Source: Amoeboradix gromovi (taxonomy: Eukaryota; Sanchytriomycota; Sanchytriomycetes; Sanchytriales; Sanchytriaceae). From it: a stretch of 22,684 bases of DNA. Positions 8,758 to 16,737 of this stretch are shown here, piece after piece. The translations under genes and the position numbers were made by a program. The notes beneath the pieces were generated by a model. It searched no databases. It was not told the DNA's origin and was given only the letters and a program-made list of their open reading frames with translations. The stretch covers positions 1 through 22,684 of the forward strand of contig JADGIF010000081.1 in NCBI GenBank assembly GCA_018985225.1, in the 5' to 3' direction. Position 1 is the stretch's first letter, and every line of letters starts with the position of its first letter.

Positions 8758-9436
8758 TTAATATATTCGGCCATATTACGGGATTGAACTGTGATTCTAG
8801 CAAACTTGTTGCACCATCACTAATGCCAACAGTGTGATTACATGATGAGCCACTGGTATCAAAAGTTATGGTACTAAAATTTAACTCTCAAAATCCTCGA
8901 TTTAACATAGTCAAATATCTTTATTTTCTTCTCATGCCGTATCCAACAGGAAGTCATAGTTTGCGAAACATCCACAGGGAATAAGTGTCTGTGCAACTAC
9001 TAGCCAAAAATATCTCTAAATCTGTATTGTAATTATTAGAAATGCTGGCGATTAGAACCTAAATAAATCTGTTGCGTAGTTATTGAAGATGACTAAAATA
9101 CAGTAGAGCGCTAATGCTATTATAAATAGTAGCTCGAACAATGGCCTATGTTGTAGGCAAGAAATTTAAAAAAATGTTAGGAGATAAGCTCATTTTGCAT
9201 TTCAAAATTGCTTGATGCAGTGATTTTACACGTGCAAAAAAATTCTGGCTAAATTATATCACTTTACTGATCTGCACAGGAAGCGAATACAATATGTGAA
9301 GCGCAACCCGATATAAGAGTTCTTTTGAAATTCAAGCGAATGATTCTTGACACCCAAGTGCTAATAAATAATTTTCAGGTTACATAGGCTTCGAACGTCA
9401 AAATAGATGCCAATTATTGCGACTCAGATCTTTCTA
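8758..9436. other. Intergenic, no gene seen
   Basis: About 680 bp, AT-rich, with stops in all frames. I recognise no coding segment, RNA gene or repeat. It lies between the small secreted gene and element copy B. Confidence 0.4.
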
Positions 9437-9905
9437 CTCCTCATTAAAAGTTCTGATTTCCGACAAAATCGAGAATTTCCAGAGAGAAGCTAGCAATGCT
9501 AGATGCTCTATAACAGTGATTGCTCGCGCTTTTACTACCCTGAGGTGAGATTGAACAAGGATGCATATACTTGATGTATATATTCCTTGCTGCCATATGA
9601 TCTCTACTGTTGTACAAGTGGTAAGACCATTCACATACGAATTATTAAATAAATGGTTCGCAGGTTTATTTATCTTTGATTTCTTTCTAGGCATTGAAAG
9701 ATATCAAATTCTTCCGTGCTTGGACCAGCTCTCTCAGAGTTGATGAACGTATGCTGTACCTATTAGTTATTTCTTTAGATTCCATTTACCATTTGTGAAA
9801 AGGAAGAATATCGAGTATTTGAGGTATCGGAAAAATATGGAAAACTCATGCAATTATGTAAAAATACATAAAAACTCTCGATAAATGATTTATATTTTAC
9901 AAAAC
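9437..9905 (-). mobile_element. IS607-like/Fanzor element copy B (short, non-autonomous form)
   Basis: Minus-strand orientation; right end GAGGAG at 9437. It matches copies C and E base for base over most of its length. That includes the recombinase segment around MPRKKSKINK, FNNS, and the same junction to the RD-H-M-A-A-R-N end of TnpB, here frame-damaged (DNA AGTAGAGATCATATGGCAGC). The left end is the most diverged: ATAAATGATTTAT is kept, but the terminal CGAGCTGT is not seen. Length about 470 bp. No target duplication is visible. Confidence 0.8.
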
Positions 9906-10096
9906 TTAATAGCTGATTGATATTTCAAGCCGAATCTCATGAAAAGGTACCAAGTTGGAGCACCAACAAAAACGCTTGCGATGGTCATATGTATGGAGTC
10001 ATGTGGAGGGAATACGTCATTTACAACCAATTGGATCGTTAGAAAACAACTCAAAACTCGATGCTTGAAAATATACTTTGAGTGATTTTTGATAGG
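9906..10096. promoter_or_regulatory. Upstream region of the DUF1775 gene
   Basis: About 190 bp between copy B and the ATG. It holds CCAATTGG at about 10027, which contains a CCAAT box on both strands; whether it works is unknown. Confidence 0.3.
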
Positions 10097-10739
10097 ATGA
10101 ATGCTTTGATGATTGTATTAATGACCATATCTAAGGCGCACGTAACAGCCAACCCTAATTATGGAGCACCTAAGGCTTATTTGGCAACTTATTTCAGAAT
10201 CGGGCATTCCTGCTCTCCCTTAGAGAAGACCACGTCTGTAGAGATTGAGATTCCTGATGGTGTGTACACTGTCAGACCCAAGTACACGGCTGGATGGACA
10301 TTCAACGTGACGACTGTTCAACTGGAAACTCCAATTACTGGAGGCGAGACTCCAATCACCAGTAAAGTGACAAAGGTAACATTCAACAGTGCTGAGGGGC
10401 TAGCCAACGATGCTTACGAGGATCTGGGATTAAATTTCCAACTTCCGGACAAGGCAGGAACAAATTTGTTTTTCAAGACAACTCAGAAATGTCCAGGAAA
10501 CACAACTGCATGGGTCAACATCCCGGAAAACAATGACATAGCAAAGTGGGGAAAGACTGCAAAGCCTGCGCCGTACGTCATGATCAAAGCAGAAACCGTG
10601 CCTGAAGCATCCACACAGGATCCTGTTAATTTGGGAATTGCAGTTGCAGGTAATTGAAACTAATTAAGCACTAGTTATTAGCGTGATTGCGTTGTCTGTT
10701 GGAAGTGTAATAGCTATAAAAACAAGAAAACGAACCTAA
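10097..10739 (+). CDS. YcnI-like (DUF1775) copper-binding membrane protein (one 19-nt intron)
   Basis: Joining 10097-10649 with 10669-10739 gives 207 residues. A 14-residue signal peptide should leave His15 as the mature N-terminus (HVTANP). This is the start bacterial YcnI proteins use to hold Cu(II) in a mono-histidine brace. Further family marks are RIGHSC, VEIEIPDGV, GW at 66-67, NFQLPDKAG, TQKCPG..TAW (W139) and PAPYV. Two Cys (39, 132) fit the family's pair. After splicing, the C-terminus becomes a membrane helix (VNLGIAVAALVISVIALSVG) with a basic tail KTRKRT. That is the bacterial layout: exported domain, C-terminal anchor. In bacteria the family is tied to copper uptake or delivery. 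Here it may serve the tyrosinase at 13702 (inference). Confidence 0.85.
10650..10668 (+). other. 19-nt spliceosomal intron in the DUF1775 gene
   Basis: GTAATTGAAACTAATTAAG. Without splicing the protein ends at GIAVAGN. With it, the frame runs on through a transmembrane helix to a basic tail and stop at 10737. CTAAT lies four bases before the end, as in the other introns. Confidence 0.88.
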
Positions 10740-10742
10740 GTT

Positions 10743-10748
10743 AATAAA
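10743..10748 (+). terminator. Poly(A) signal of the DUF1775 gene
   Basis: AATAAA begins 4 nt after the spliced stop codon at 10737-10739, which supports the spliced model over the earlier stop. Confidence 0.45.
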
Positions 10749-10823
10749 TTTCAAGTATATACAAATCATTGTGCAAACTTAGGAATTAAGCAGAGGGTCC
10801 CGACTCAAAGCAAAATTTACGTA

Positions 10824-10829
10824 TTTATT
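10824..10829 (-). terminator. Poly(A) signal of the His-rich gene
   Basis: AATAAA on the minus strand, 6 nt after the stop at 10835, facing the end of the DUF1775 gene. Confidence 0.45.
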
Positions 10830-10834
10830 TGTAT

Positions 10835-11197
10835 TTAATGGTGGTGGGAATTTACCGTGTGGAGTTCCATTCCATCAGCAGTCTTATGAGGAATAGTAGG
10901 CGCGCCTTGGATAAAGGCCTTGGGAACGGTAGCCGTCTTACTACTTTTGGTATCAGAAGTTCCATTTGGAGAGGGTAAATTACCATCGGGGTGGCTGTGG
11001 TTATGTTCTGAGCTCATCAAACTATATAAACCGCCACCAGTGACAACACCTGCAGAAAAAGATGCCAAAGTCTTAAACCACGGACCTAGTCCATTTAGAA
11101 ACGATCTAGTGTTCTCGCCAACAGCGTGACCATGGCCGCCGCAACAGTCGCCAGGAATCGGGACTGCGAACAAGGTAATAAGCAGAAATATCATCAT
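10835..11197 (-). CDS. Small His-rich secreted or membrane protein, possible metal binder
   Basis: 120 residues from the ATG at 11197 (MMIFLLITLF...); a longer form from 11236 would bury the signal peptide. After the signal peptide come GDCCGGHGHAVGE (two Cys, two His) and a Gly-rich hydrophobic segment (about 43-62) that may span the membrane. EHNHSHPDG follows, then a Ser/Thr/Lys-rich tail ending NSHHH. There are ten His in 120 residues, grouped in three clusters, which suggests copper or zinc binding. I recognise no named family. It is convergent with the DUF1775 copper protein, 95 bp between stops, and the two are the natural candidates for joint work in metal handling. The function is inference from composition and position. 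Confidence 0.6.
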   Translation of the reverse strand: MMIFLLITLFAVPIPGDCCGGHGHAVGENTRSFLNGLGPWFKTLASFSAGVVTGGGLYSLMSSEHNHSHPDGNLPSPNGTSDTKSSKTATVPKAFIQGAPTIPHKTADGMELHTVNSHHH

Positions 11198-11532
11198 TTT
11201 GGAATTCTCTAAAACTGATGGATAAGCAAAGCTCACGTGATTTTAGCCAATGAGATTATGCCAATGTTTTATCACATCTTGATTAAGTACATTACTATAC
11301 AAAATTTTAACATGAGCTTGACCTTATGATCTCTTAACGTACAAGTCTATGGTTGATCATCGGTACTTTACCTCTAATTCCATAGTCTGGAGAATATGAG
11401 AACCCTTCAGTATATGAGACCCATTTTGATAAAATGTGTTTATTCCCAAGTAGTAGGAACACCTAGAAACCACACTAGGAATCAGACATCGTCATGTCAT
11501 CAAATATGAAAGCTTATCAGAAATAAGAAGGG
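11198..11532. other. Intergenic, no gene seen
   Basis: About 335 bp upstream of the His-rich gene. AT-rich, no open frame of note, no recognised repeat. Confidence 0.35.
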
Positions 11533-11805
11533 ATGTACTGTGAACAAGAGTACATTAAAAACATCAAGACAGAATATGAAAACAATTTTCGGTTGAGATA
11601 TTGCAACATGTGCTCAAATGCTAATCGGCTGAGCTATTTTAAAAGAGATATTGCCAGCGTATTTTTCATATTGAGAAAAAGCTTGATTGCATATTATGTG
11701 ACTGGCACATCTTTCTGCTCTTACGAGCGACAATATTATCAGAATAGAAAACTGGAAAGGCCGATTGAAATTACTGCTTTTTGTTTTAATATTCAACTAG
11801 AGTAA
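11533..11805 (+). pseudogene. Short ORF with a TnpB/Fanzor-like zinc/RD segment (tentative)
   Basis: A 90-residue open frame. Its middle, FRLRYCNMC...YFKRDIASVFFIL, recalls the end of fungal Fanzor/TnpB proteins: a C-x2-C pair followed by x-RD-x-x-A-x-x-x-I-L with the RuvC-III Asp. Only one C-x2-C is present, the RuvC-II segment is missing upstream, and it is not similar in DNA to copies A-E. It could be a relic of a second Fanzor family, or a chance ORF. There is no signal peptide. It lies between the His-rich gene and the secreted HAD gene, oriented toward the latter's 3' end. Confidence 0.25.
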
Positions 11806-11864
11806 CTGTATTATATTTATTGCTTTTGTGCCAGTTTGCGGTGATTACTGGCCATTGTTTCATA

Positions 11865-12992
11865 TTATTTAGTTTCTTCACTTGGCTGCAAAGTATCCTT
11901 CTGCTTGTCTACAGTTTCTCCAAGTAATGCATGATATTTCATCCAAGCAATTTCATCTTTGATGTCTTCAACACTTTTAATGTTGTCACCATAAATGGAT
12001 TTGTACTCATCAGACATGCCATCCACTATTACAAAGTCTTTCATTAATATTCTCGATTCTATCATAGGAATAGCAACAAGAACTTTTTTTAAAGGCAAGT
12101 TATTATCAACTACTATTGCGCAACTCTCAATGGCAGCATTCCGCTCTGGCATCCATTTTGGATTTGGATAGCAAATCTTCAAGAAGACGGCGTAGTCTTC
12201 AAAACAATCATCACTGCTTCCATAAGAATGGATGTAAATTGCTTTTAAACATATCATTCTGTAGTATCCAATGATAACTTCTGGACTTAAAACATTTTCT
12301 AATCCTAATTTTTCCAACTGCTCCGCAATTACATTTTCAGAGGACGAGCTAACCACGTAAACATCAAAGTGCTCTGCCGCATCAAGCACAAACTCTTTTG
12401 CTCCGTCTAGGCAGTATAAATCTCTTCTATTTCGTTCAGCCTGGTCATCGTAGTATCTGTATGTTCTGCAGAGAGTGTTATCCAAATCCAATATCATGAG
12501 CTGCTTTTGATTGACAGTTCTCTTGTCAGCTAGTGCTGGGGGGTTATTTAAAACCACTAGAAGATCGGCAAATCCGTCAACTTTTCTTTGGTGCGGATAG
12601 AAATTAAAATATTCTGAATTTGGAGTCCAAATTTCAAAATCACCACTCATAAGGCTATCTTTGATCTGAGGAAGCAACTGAATAGGATAAGCTTTGTAAT
12701 AATTATTGTAATGTTTCAATTTCAAGACTTCACTGGTTCCAGCTGGTAATTGGAAATCGTTTGATATCAGACCACGAAAATAGTCATCGCTTACAGTATT
12801 CACTTTGGAATCCAAATCATATTTCTTCAAGAATTCCTGCGTTTCGGTTGTAATGGCACCGACTATGAAAACTTCACTTCTCATAAGCAGCTCCTGGATT
12901 GGAACTGCAGGATCTATTTGCATATAAAACAGATGCAGCAGATCTTCATGAATAACTACTAAATGCGCAAAAAGCAAGTAATAAAAGAACAT
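11865..12992 (-). CDS. Secreted HAD-superfamily protein, FCP1/NIF-like phosphatase domain
   Basis: 375 residues. It opens with a hydrophobic leader (MFFYYLLFAHLVVIHE). Residues ~30-150 form an N-terminal domain (EVFIVGAI..., GDFEIWTP). A HAD domain follows: motif I LDLDNTL (169-174 region, nucleophile Asp then DxT), a cap-less NIF-like stretch with FDVYVVSSSS as motif II, and CAIVVDNN near 291-298 as the acidic motif. FCP1/SCP-type enzymes dephosphorylate Ser in nuclear proteins, so a leader peptide on this fold is unusual. It may act in the secretory path, outside the cell, or in a host. The N-terminal domain recurs alone at 21956-22336. No intron is needed. The catalytic Asp pair is intact, so activity is plausible. 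Confidence 0.75.
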   Translation of the reverse strand: MFFYYLLFAHLVVIHEDLLHLFYMQIDPAVPIQELLMRSEVFIVGAITTETQEFLKKYDLDSKVNTVSDDYFRGLISNDFQLPAGTSEVLKLKHYNNYYKAYPIQLLPQIKDSLMSGDFEIWTPNSEYFNFYPHQRKVDGFADLLVVLNNPPALADKRTVNQKQLMILDLDNTLCRTYRYYDDQAERNRRDLYCLDGAKEFVLDAAEHFDVYVVSSSSENVIAEQLEKLGLENVLSPEVIIGYYRMICLKAIYIHSYGSSDDCFEDYAVFLKICYPNPKWMPERNAAIESCAIVVDNNLPLKKVLVAIPMIESRILMKDFVIVDGMSDEYKSIYGDNIKSVEDIKDEIAWMKYHALLGETVDKQKDTLQPSEETK

Positions 12993-13076
12993 TTCACTAC
13001 CCCTGCGATGGAATAATTGTGTTAATCTGCTTTAATCAATCTGTGTAACCCTACTTTGTTTAATATTTAGGAGTTG

Positions 13077-13535
13077 CTCCTCGTTAAAAGTTCTGATTTC
13101 TGAGGAAATCGAGAATTTCCACAGAGAAACTAATGCTAGTTTCACCGTTACAGTCACTGCTCACGCTTTCACTACTCTGAAGCGGGACTGAATAAGGATG
13201 CAGATGTTTCATGTAAGTGTTCCTTGCTGCCATATGATCTCTACTGTTGCATATTCGGTAAGACCAATCACAAGAATTATTAAATAAACGGTTTACAAGT
13301 TTATTTATCTTTGATCTCATTCTAGGCATTGGAAGATACCTAATTGTTCCATGTTTGGACCAGTTCCTCAGTGTTGATGAATGTATGCTGTACCTGTTGT
13401 TTCTTTAGATTTGATTTACCATTTGCGAAAAGGAAGAACATCGAGTATTTAACCTATTAGAAAAAGTCATGAGATTATATAAAAATGCATACAAATTCGC
13501 GATAACTGATTTATTCAAGAAAACAATCGAGCTGT
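13077..13535 (-). mobile_element. IS607-like/Fanzor element copy C (short, non-autonomous form)
   Basis: In minus orientation the left end is ACAGCTCGATTG at 13535. The recombinase HTH reads YSIHSSTLRNWSKHGTIR, then YLPMPRMRSKINKLVNRL. This matches the IS607 TnpA pattern of TLRxW...GxIR followed by a basic segment. After FNNS the frame passes straight into CNSRDHMAARN, the RuvC-III end of TnpB, then HLHPYSVPLQ. The fusion frame is open for 81 codons here. The right end is GAGGAG (13077). Just outside it, GGAGTTGCTCC makes a small palindrome. Length 459 bp. Confidence 0.88.
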
Positions 13536-13701
13536 ATGATCCTCAAGTTTGTTTTACAAATTAATTTGAACTGAGAGATCGGTCAAAGAGTTGTCCCAAG
13601 TGTAGTTTGCATTTTAATTTGGTTGGGCATCCAATCAAGTCTAGCTTCGAGTTGATTGAGCGCTAGTTACTGATTAAAAGCCCCCAAGCCCACTAATCAT
13701 C
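13536..13701 (+). promoter_or_regulatory. Upstream region of the tyrosinase gene
   Basis: 166 bp between copy C and the ATG. It contains CCAAT (around 13632) but no clear TATA box. Because it is so short, the left end of copy C may contribute to the promoter. Confidence 0.3.
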
Positions 13702-15258
13702 ATGTTGTGGACTGTTTTATTTGCACAATTTACTGTGCCATGTGCCAATCCTAGATTGCGTAAAGATTTTCGAAGATATACTACCCAGGAATGGGCTGAC
13801 TTTACAAGGGCGTTCAAATCGATGAAATCATCAGGCGAGCTATCAAAATTCGCTGCTTTGCATTGGAGTATATATGGTGACATTCACAGTGGCGTAAGCG
13901 TCCGTAAAAGGAACTTTTTAACTTGGCATCGTGCTTTTATTTATGAATTGGAAACTCGATTGCGTCAAATATCTGGTAAGCCTATCACTCTGCCGTATGT
14001 CGACTGGGGTAATGAGGCAGATGTCTACAAAGGTGCTGTTAGTAAGAGCGTCGCTTTCAAAGGATATTACTATGGCGAAATGGTCGGTCAGTGCTTAACT
14101 GGCAATATTTATGATTCGTTCTCTTTAAGACCTGATTTTGTGGAATATAACAAACTTAGGGGAGATAACCGCCAATGTATCTATACCACCACCAATACTG
14201 CTGTACCAGTTGGTGGATGGGCTACAGTAGATGGTACTATCTTCAACAAGAAAGCCTTTGCCTCCTTTTCTGATGATGTGGAATATTCCATCCATTACCA
14301 AGTTCATACACACATTGGTGGACTAATGACATCTAAAATATCACCTATTGTTCCGATATTCTTTGCTGTTCATTCATTCGTTGATCTGATGTTTACTACC
14401 TGGCAGTATGTGCATAACCAGTGGAAAAACATGCCTGAATCATTTTCTAAATCCACATTTCAAATATTGTCAGGGAAAACCTACACACACGAACAAGTTT
14501 ATGGGATGAATGAAATGTGTGTGCGATATGAGCGGGTTCAGTCTTCTAGTTTGTCATCAAAAGATAGAAACACCTTGAGCCCTAAACTCTTGAAAAGAAT
14601 GTCTGAATTACAAGATCTACATAGTTCATTGATATCAGAACCCACAGCAACTACCACTCATTCACCCACATCAGCTGCAACGCTATCTTCCCAGGAGTCA
14701 ACAGAAACTGAGACTGTAGTCTACTTGAAACCAGTTGTAACTGTTCCTACAGACCAGCAAGTGTTGGAATACAACACCAAATTGAATTCATACTACAACG
14801 AGGTCAAAGCAATTTACTCCAAGGCTAATTCGAATGAGACAGATGCTGATGACGAAGCATACACTAAATGTGCTCAATTTTATGGAAACAGTTCATTTAT
14901 TCCAGTTACTACTAAGATGAACAGTACTCTGTTAAATGCATTTCATATAGATCCAGTCTCATACCAAAAGCATCTAGAGCTCAAGAACAAGAGGAATATT
15001 CAGATTGCGCAGCATGCAAAATTGCCAGTTTACGTCGGAAGCTCTAAAAGCACCGACTACAAAAAAGTACAAAGCAATTTGAACGCTACATACAAAGGCA
15101 TGAGATTGCAGGCGGAAACAGACGGAAAAACAGCCATGATTGAACAGGCTGCAACAGCTACCGAAGAGTTAAATTCAGCCCAAACAATCAAGGCATATGC
15201 AAGTGGATCACACGATTTAGTTACGGCAATGTATATTCTGACACTTATAGTGATTTAA
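13702..15258 (+). CDS. Secreted, GPI-type tyrosinase / catechol oxidase
   Basis: 518 residues. Signal peptide MLWTVLFAQFTVPCA. The binuclear type-3 copper site is complete. CuA: His54 (ALHW), His62 (DIHSG), His76 (FLTWHRAF). CuB: His198 and His202 (SIHYQVHTHIGG) and His224 (FFAVHSFVD). The oxidase oxidises phenols to quinones, as in melanin or wall cross-linking. Two variations stand out. The residue after the first CuB His is Tyr199, where monophenol-hydroxylating enzymes usually have Asn. The DP before FF is VP, and the first His of the HH pair is Val, though the ligand His stays. After ~300 residues comes a Thr/Ser-rich linker, then an Asn-glycan-rich, helical region unlike known tyrosinases. 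The tail SGSHDLVTAMYILTLIVI suggests a GPI anchor. It is flanked by copies C and D. Confidence 0.9.
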   Translation: MLWTVLFAQFTVPCANPRLRKDFRRYTTQEWADFTRAFKSMKSSGELSKFAALHWSIYGDIHSGVSVRKRNFLTWHRAFIYELETRLRQISGKPITLPYVDWGNEADVYKGAVSKSVAFKGYYYGEMVGQCLTGNIYDSFSLRPDFVEYNKLRGDNRQCIYTTTNTAVPVGGWATVDGTIFNKKAFASFSDDVEYSIHYQVHTHIGGLMTSKISPIVPIFFAVHSFVDLMFTTWQYVHNQWKNMPESFSKSTFQILSGKTYTHEQVYGMNEMCVRYERVQSSSLSSKDRNTLSPKLLKRMSELQDLHSSLISEPTATTTHSPTSAATLSSQESTETETVVYLKPVVTVPTDQQVLEYNTKLNSYYNEVKAIYSKANSNETDADDEAYTKCAQFYGNSSFIPVTTKMNSTLLNAFHIDPVSYQKHLELKNKRNIQIAQHAKLPVYVGSSKSTDYKKVQSNLNATYKGMRLQAETDGKTAMIEQAATATEELNSAQTIKAYASGSHDLVTAMYILTLIVI

Positions 15259-15259
15259 C

Positions 15260-15273
15260 AGTAAACAAATTGT
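15260..15273. repeat. 14-bp direct repeat, left side of copy D
   Basis: AGTAAACAAATTGT, identical to 15715-15728 on the other side of copy D. It starts two bases after the tyrosinase stop codon. Confidence 0.75.
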
Positions 15274-15716
15274 TTTCTTGAATAAATCATTTATCGCGAA
15301 TTTGTATGCATTTTTGCATTATTTCAAGACTTTTCCAGATTTTCCTAATAGCTTAAACACTCGATATTCTTCCTTTTTGCAAATGGTAAATCAATTCTAA
15401 ATAAATAACTAGCAGGTGCAGCATACATTCATCAACGTTGAGGAACTGGTGCAAACATGGAAATTCGAGGCCATGTACAATATGTGGCACTCTAAAGAAA
15501 ACCAATTTGAAGAGCTATTCATGTACATAGTGTCATTTGGAAGTGGACATGGACCACATGGCACCAAGGAACATACACATCAAGTATCTGCATCCTTATT
15601 CAATCCCGCCTCAGGGTAGTGAAAGCGTGAGCGATCACTGTAACGGAGATCTAGCATTGCTAGTTTCTCTGTGAAAATTCTCGATTTTCTCGGAACTCAG
15701 GTCTTTTAAAGAGGAG
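15274..15716 (+). mobile_element. IS607-like/Fanzor element copy D (opposite orientation)
   Basis: Plus orientation. The left end resembles the others from ATTGTTTTCTTGAATAAATC on, but the outer ACAGCTCG is absent. The recombinase HTH is interrupted near TTGAGGAACTGG and joined to a nearly complete TnpB zinc ribbon at 15473-15575. That reads PCTICGTLKKTN, SYSCT-stop-CH, then VDMDHMAPRN, where RD has become MD. After it comes YLHPYSIPPQGSESVS. The right end is GAGGAG at 15711-15716. Its deletion differs from those of A and of B/C/E. Frame shifts and a TAG make it non-coding. It abuts the tyrosinase stop codon. Confidence 0.85.
15281..15286 (+). terminator. Element-borne poly(A) signal behind the tyrosinase gene
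   Basis: AATAAA, 22 nt after the tyrosinase stop, lies inside the left end of copy D (CTTGAATAAATC, shared by the other copies). No AATAAA occurs between the stop and the element, so the transposon probably supplies the 3' end of this mRNA. Confidence 0.5.
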
Positions 15717-15728
15717 TAAACAAATTGT
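15715..15728. repeat. 14-bp direct repeat, right side of copy D
   Basis: AGTAAACAAATTGT, identical to 15260-15273. Its first two bases overlap the GAGGAG end of the element. Confidence 0.75.
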
Positions 15729-15782
15729 ATTTATGGGTCATATTTTATCCGAATTTACTCACAAGAAATGGCCATCATCTGC
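15729..15782. repeat. 54-bp dispersed repeat, copy 1
   Basis: Runs from ATTTATGGGTCATATTTTAT to GGCCATCATCTGC and matches 21910-21963 at 51 of 54 positions. It starts next to the direct repeat beside copy D. A short TAAAC stretch just before it is shared as well. No coding sense is seen. Confidence 0.8.
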
Positions 15783-15864
15783 GGCCCGCATTTCATAATT
15801 TTTAAAGCATATAATTACTTACTTTTCGCTAGTTGTTTCTCATACAGGTAGTTTATTGTTTTCA

Positions 15865-16276
15865 TTATGTTTCTATTTCTTCTTGTAGACAACTTTTGAT
15901 TACTCGTAGTTGCTCGGAGAGTTCCCAGTTTTTAAAGAAAGTGCTGGCTGATGTTCTGTTTCTTTTTTTCCAAGTAATTGTTTTGAAAATCTTGTGGTTG
16001 TAATAAAAATTGAAAACTGGTGTCTGACTCCAGGCGAGAACGAATATCATAATTTGTGCTTCTTATATCTTTTGTCTCTCCGTTTCTGCCTTTTAGGACT
16101 ACTATTTCTTTGTTTTTTAGCTGAACTCTTAATTCTTGTTATTGTTCTGCATAGCAACCGTTCTGACAATTAGAAAAACTTACCACAAACCCTAGTACGA
16201 AAGTAATATATAAAAGCAACAAAGAATAAATTCCAGACTTATTAAAAAAGTAAAAACATCATTTCGAACCTACCAT
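15865..16276 (-). pseudogene. Possible decayed secreted coiled-coil gene
   Basis: On the minus strand a frame reads SLLLLYITFVLGFV, like a signal peptide. A 21-nt intron candidate at 16163-16183 follows (GTAAGTTTTTCTAATTGTCAG, with a CTAAT box), then NGCYAEQ, a single TAA, and a charged helical run QELRVQLKNKEIVV. A frameshift near 15945 leads to KNWELSEQLRVIKSC and a stop at 15865. The good intron signals and the continuity on both sides of one TAA suggest a gene lost recently. The start is unclear: an ATG at 16276 would need a further 36-nt intron. I recognise no family. It may also be chance. Confidence 0.3.
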
Positions 16277-16333
16277 AGAAAGTTAGCGATTTAAGGGTGT
16301 TAATTTAAAACTTGATTTTTTGTTTCTCAGAAG

Positions 16334-16391
16334 CACCAATCAGACTTAACAAAATTTAATAGGAAACTTCAGCTAGAAATTCTGATTGGTG
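16334..16391. repeat. 11-bp inverted repeat with CCAAT boxes
   Basis: CACCAATCAGA at 16334-16344 and its exact complement TCTGATTGGTG at 16381-16391, 36 nt apart. Both arms carry a CCAAT box in opposite orientation. It may be a regulatory site or a relic of mobile-element ends; there is nothing coding around it. The rest of 16277-16737 shows no gene. Confidence 0.5.
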
Positions 16392-16737
16392 GTGTATTTT
16401 ATATTAGGATGAGGGCAATTAAGTATGGATGTGTAGCTGTTAAATACAATACAGCATACATTAGTTAGAGCTTCTCATCGTGTAAGTTGATTATATGCTT
16501 TCATCTTACACTGCTTGTAGCATTGCGCTGTTTAGATCTTTGACAATAATTTATTGAGTGAACCGCAATTAAGTCTTGAAACTAGAGAATATGACATAAA
16601 GAAGTACTGCAATTCTCTTTTATTAACAAGCTCTATTTAACATTTAATCTTGAAATCATTATTTATCATAATGTACCAGCTGAGACATTTTAGTCAATAC
16701 TCAATTATGGAGACAACCATATCTTTACAGATTTCGC

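Noticed and set aside
15416-15619. Plus-strand frame of 67 codons ending SASLFNPASG
   Set aside because: Out-of-frame reading of copy D; the TnpB zinc ribbon lies in another frame of the same DNA.
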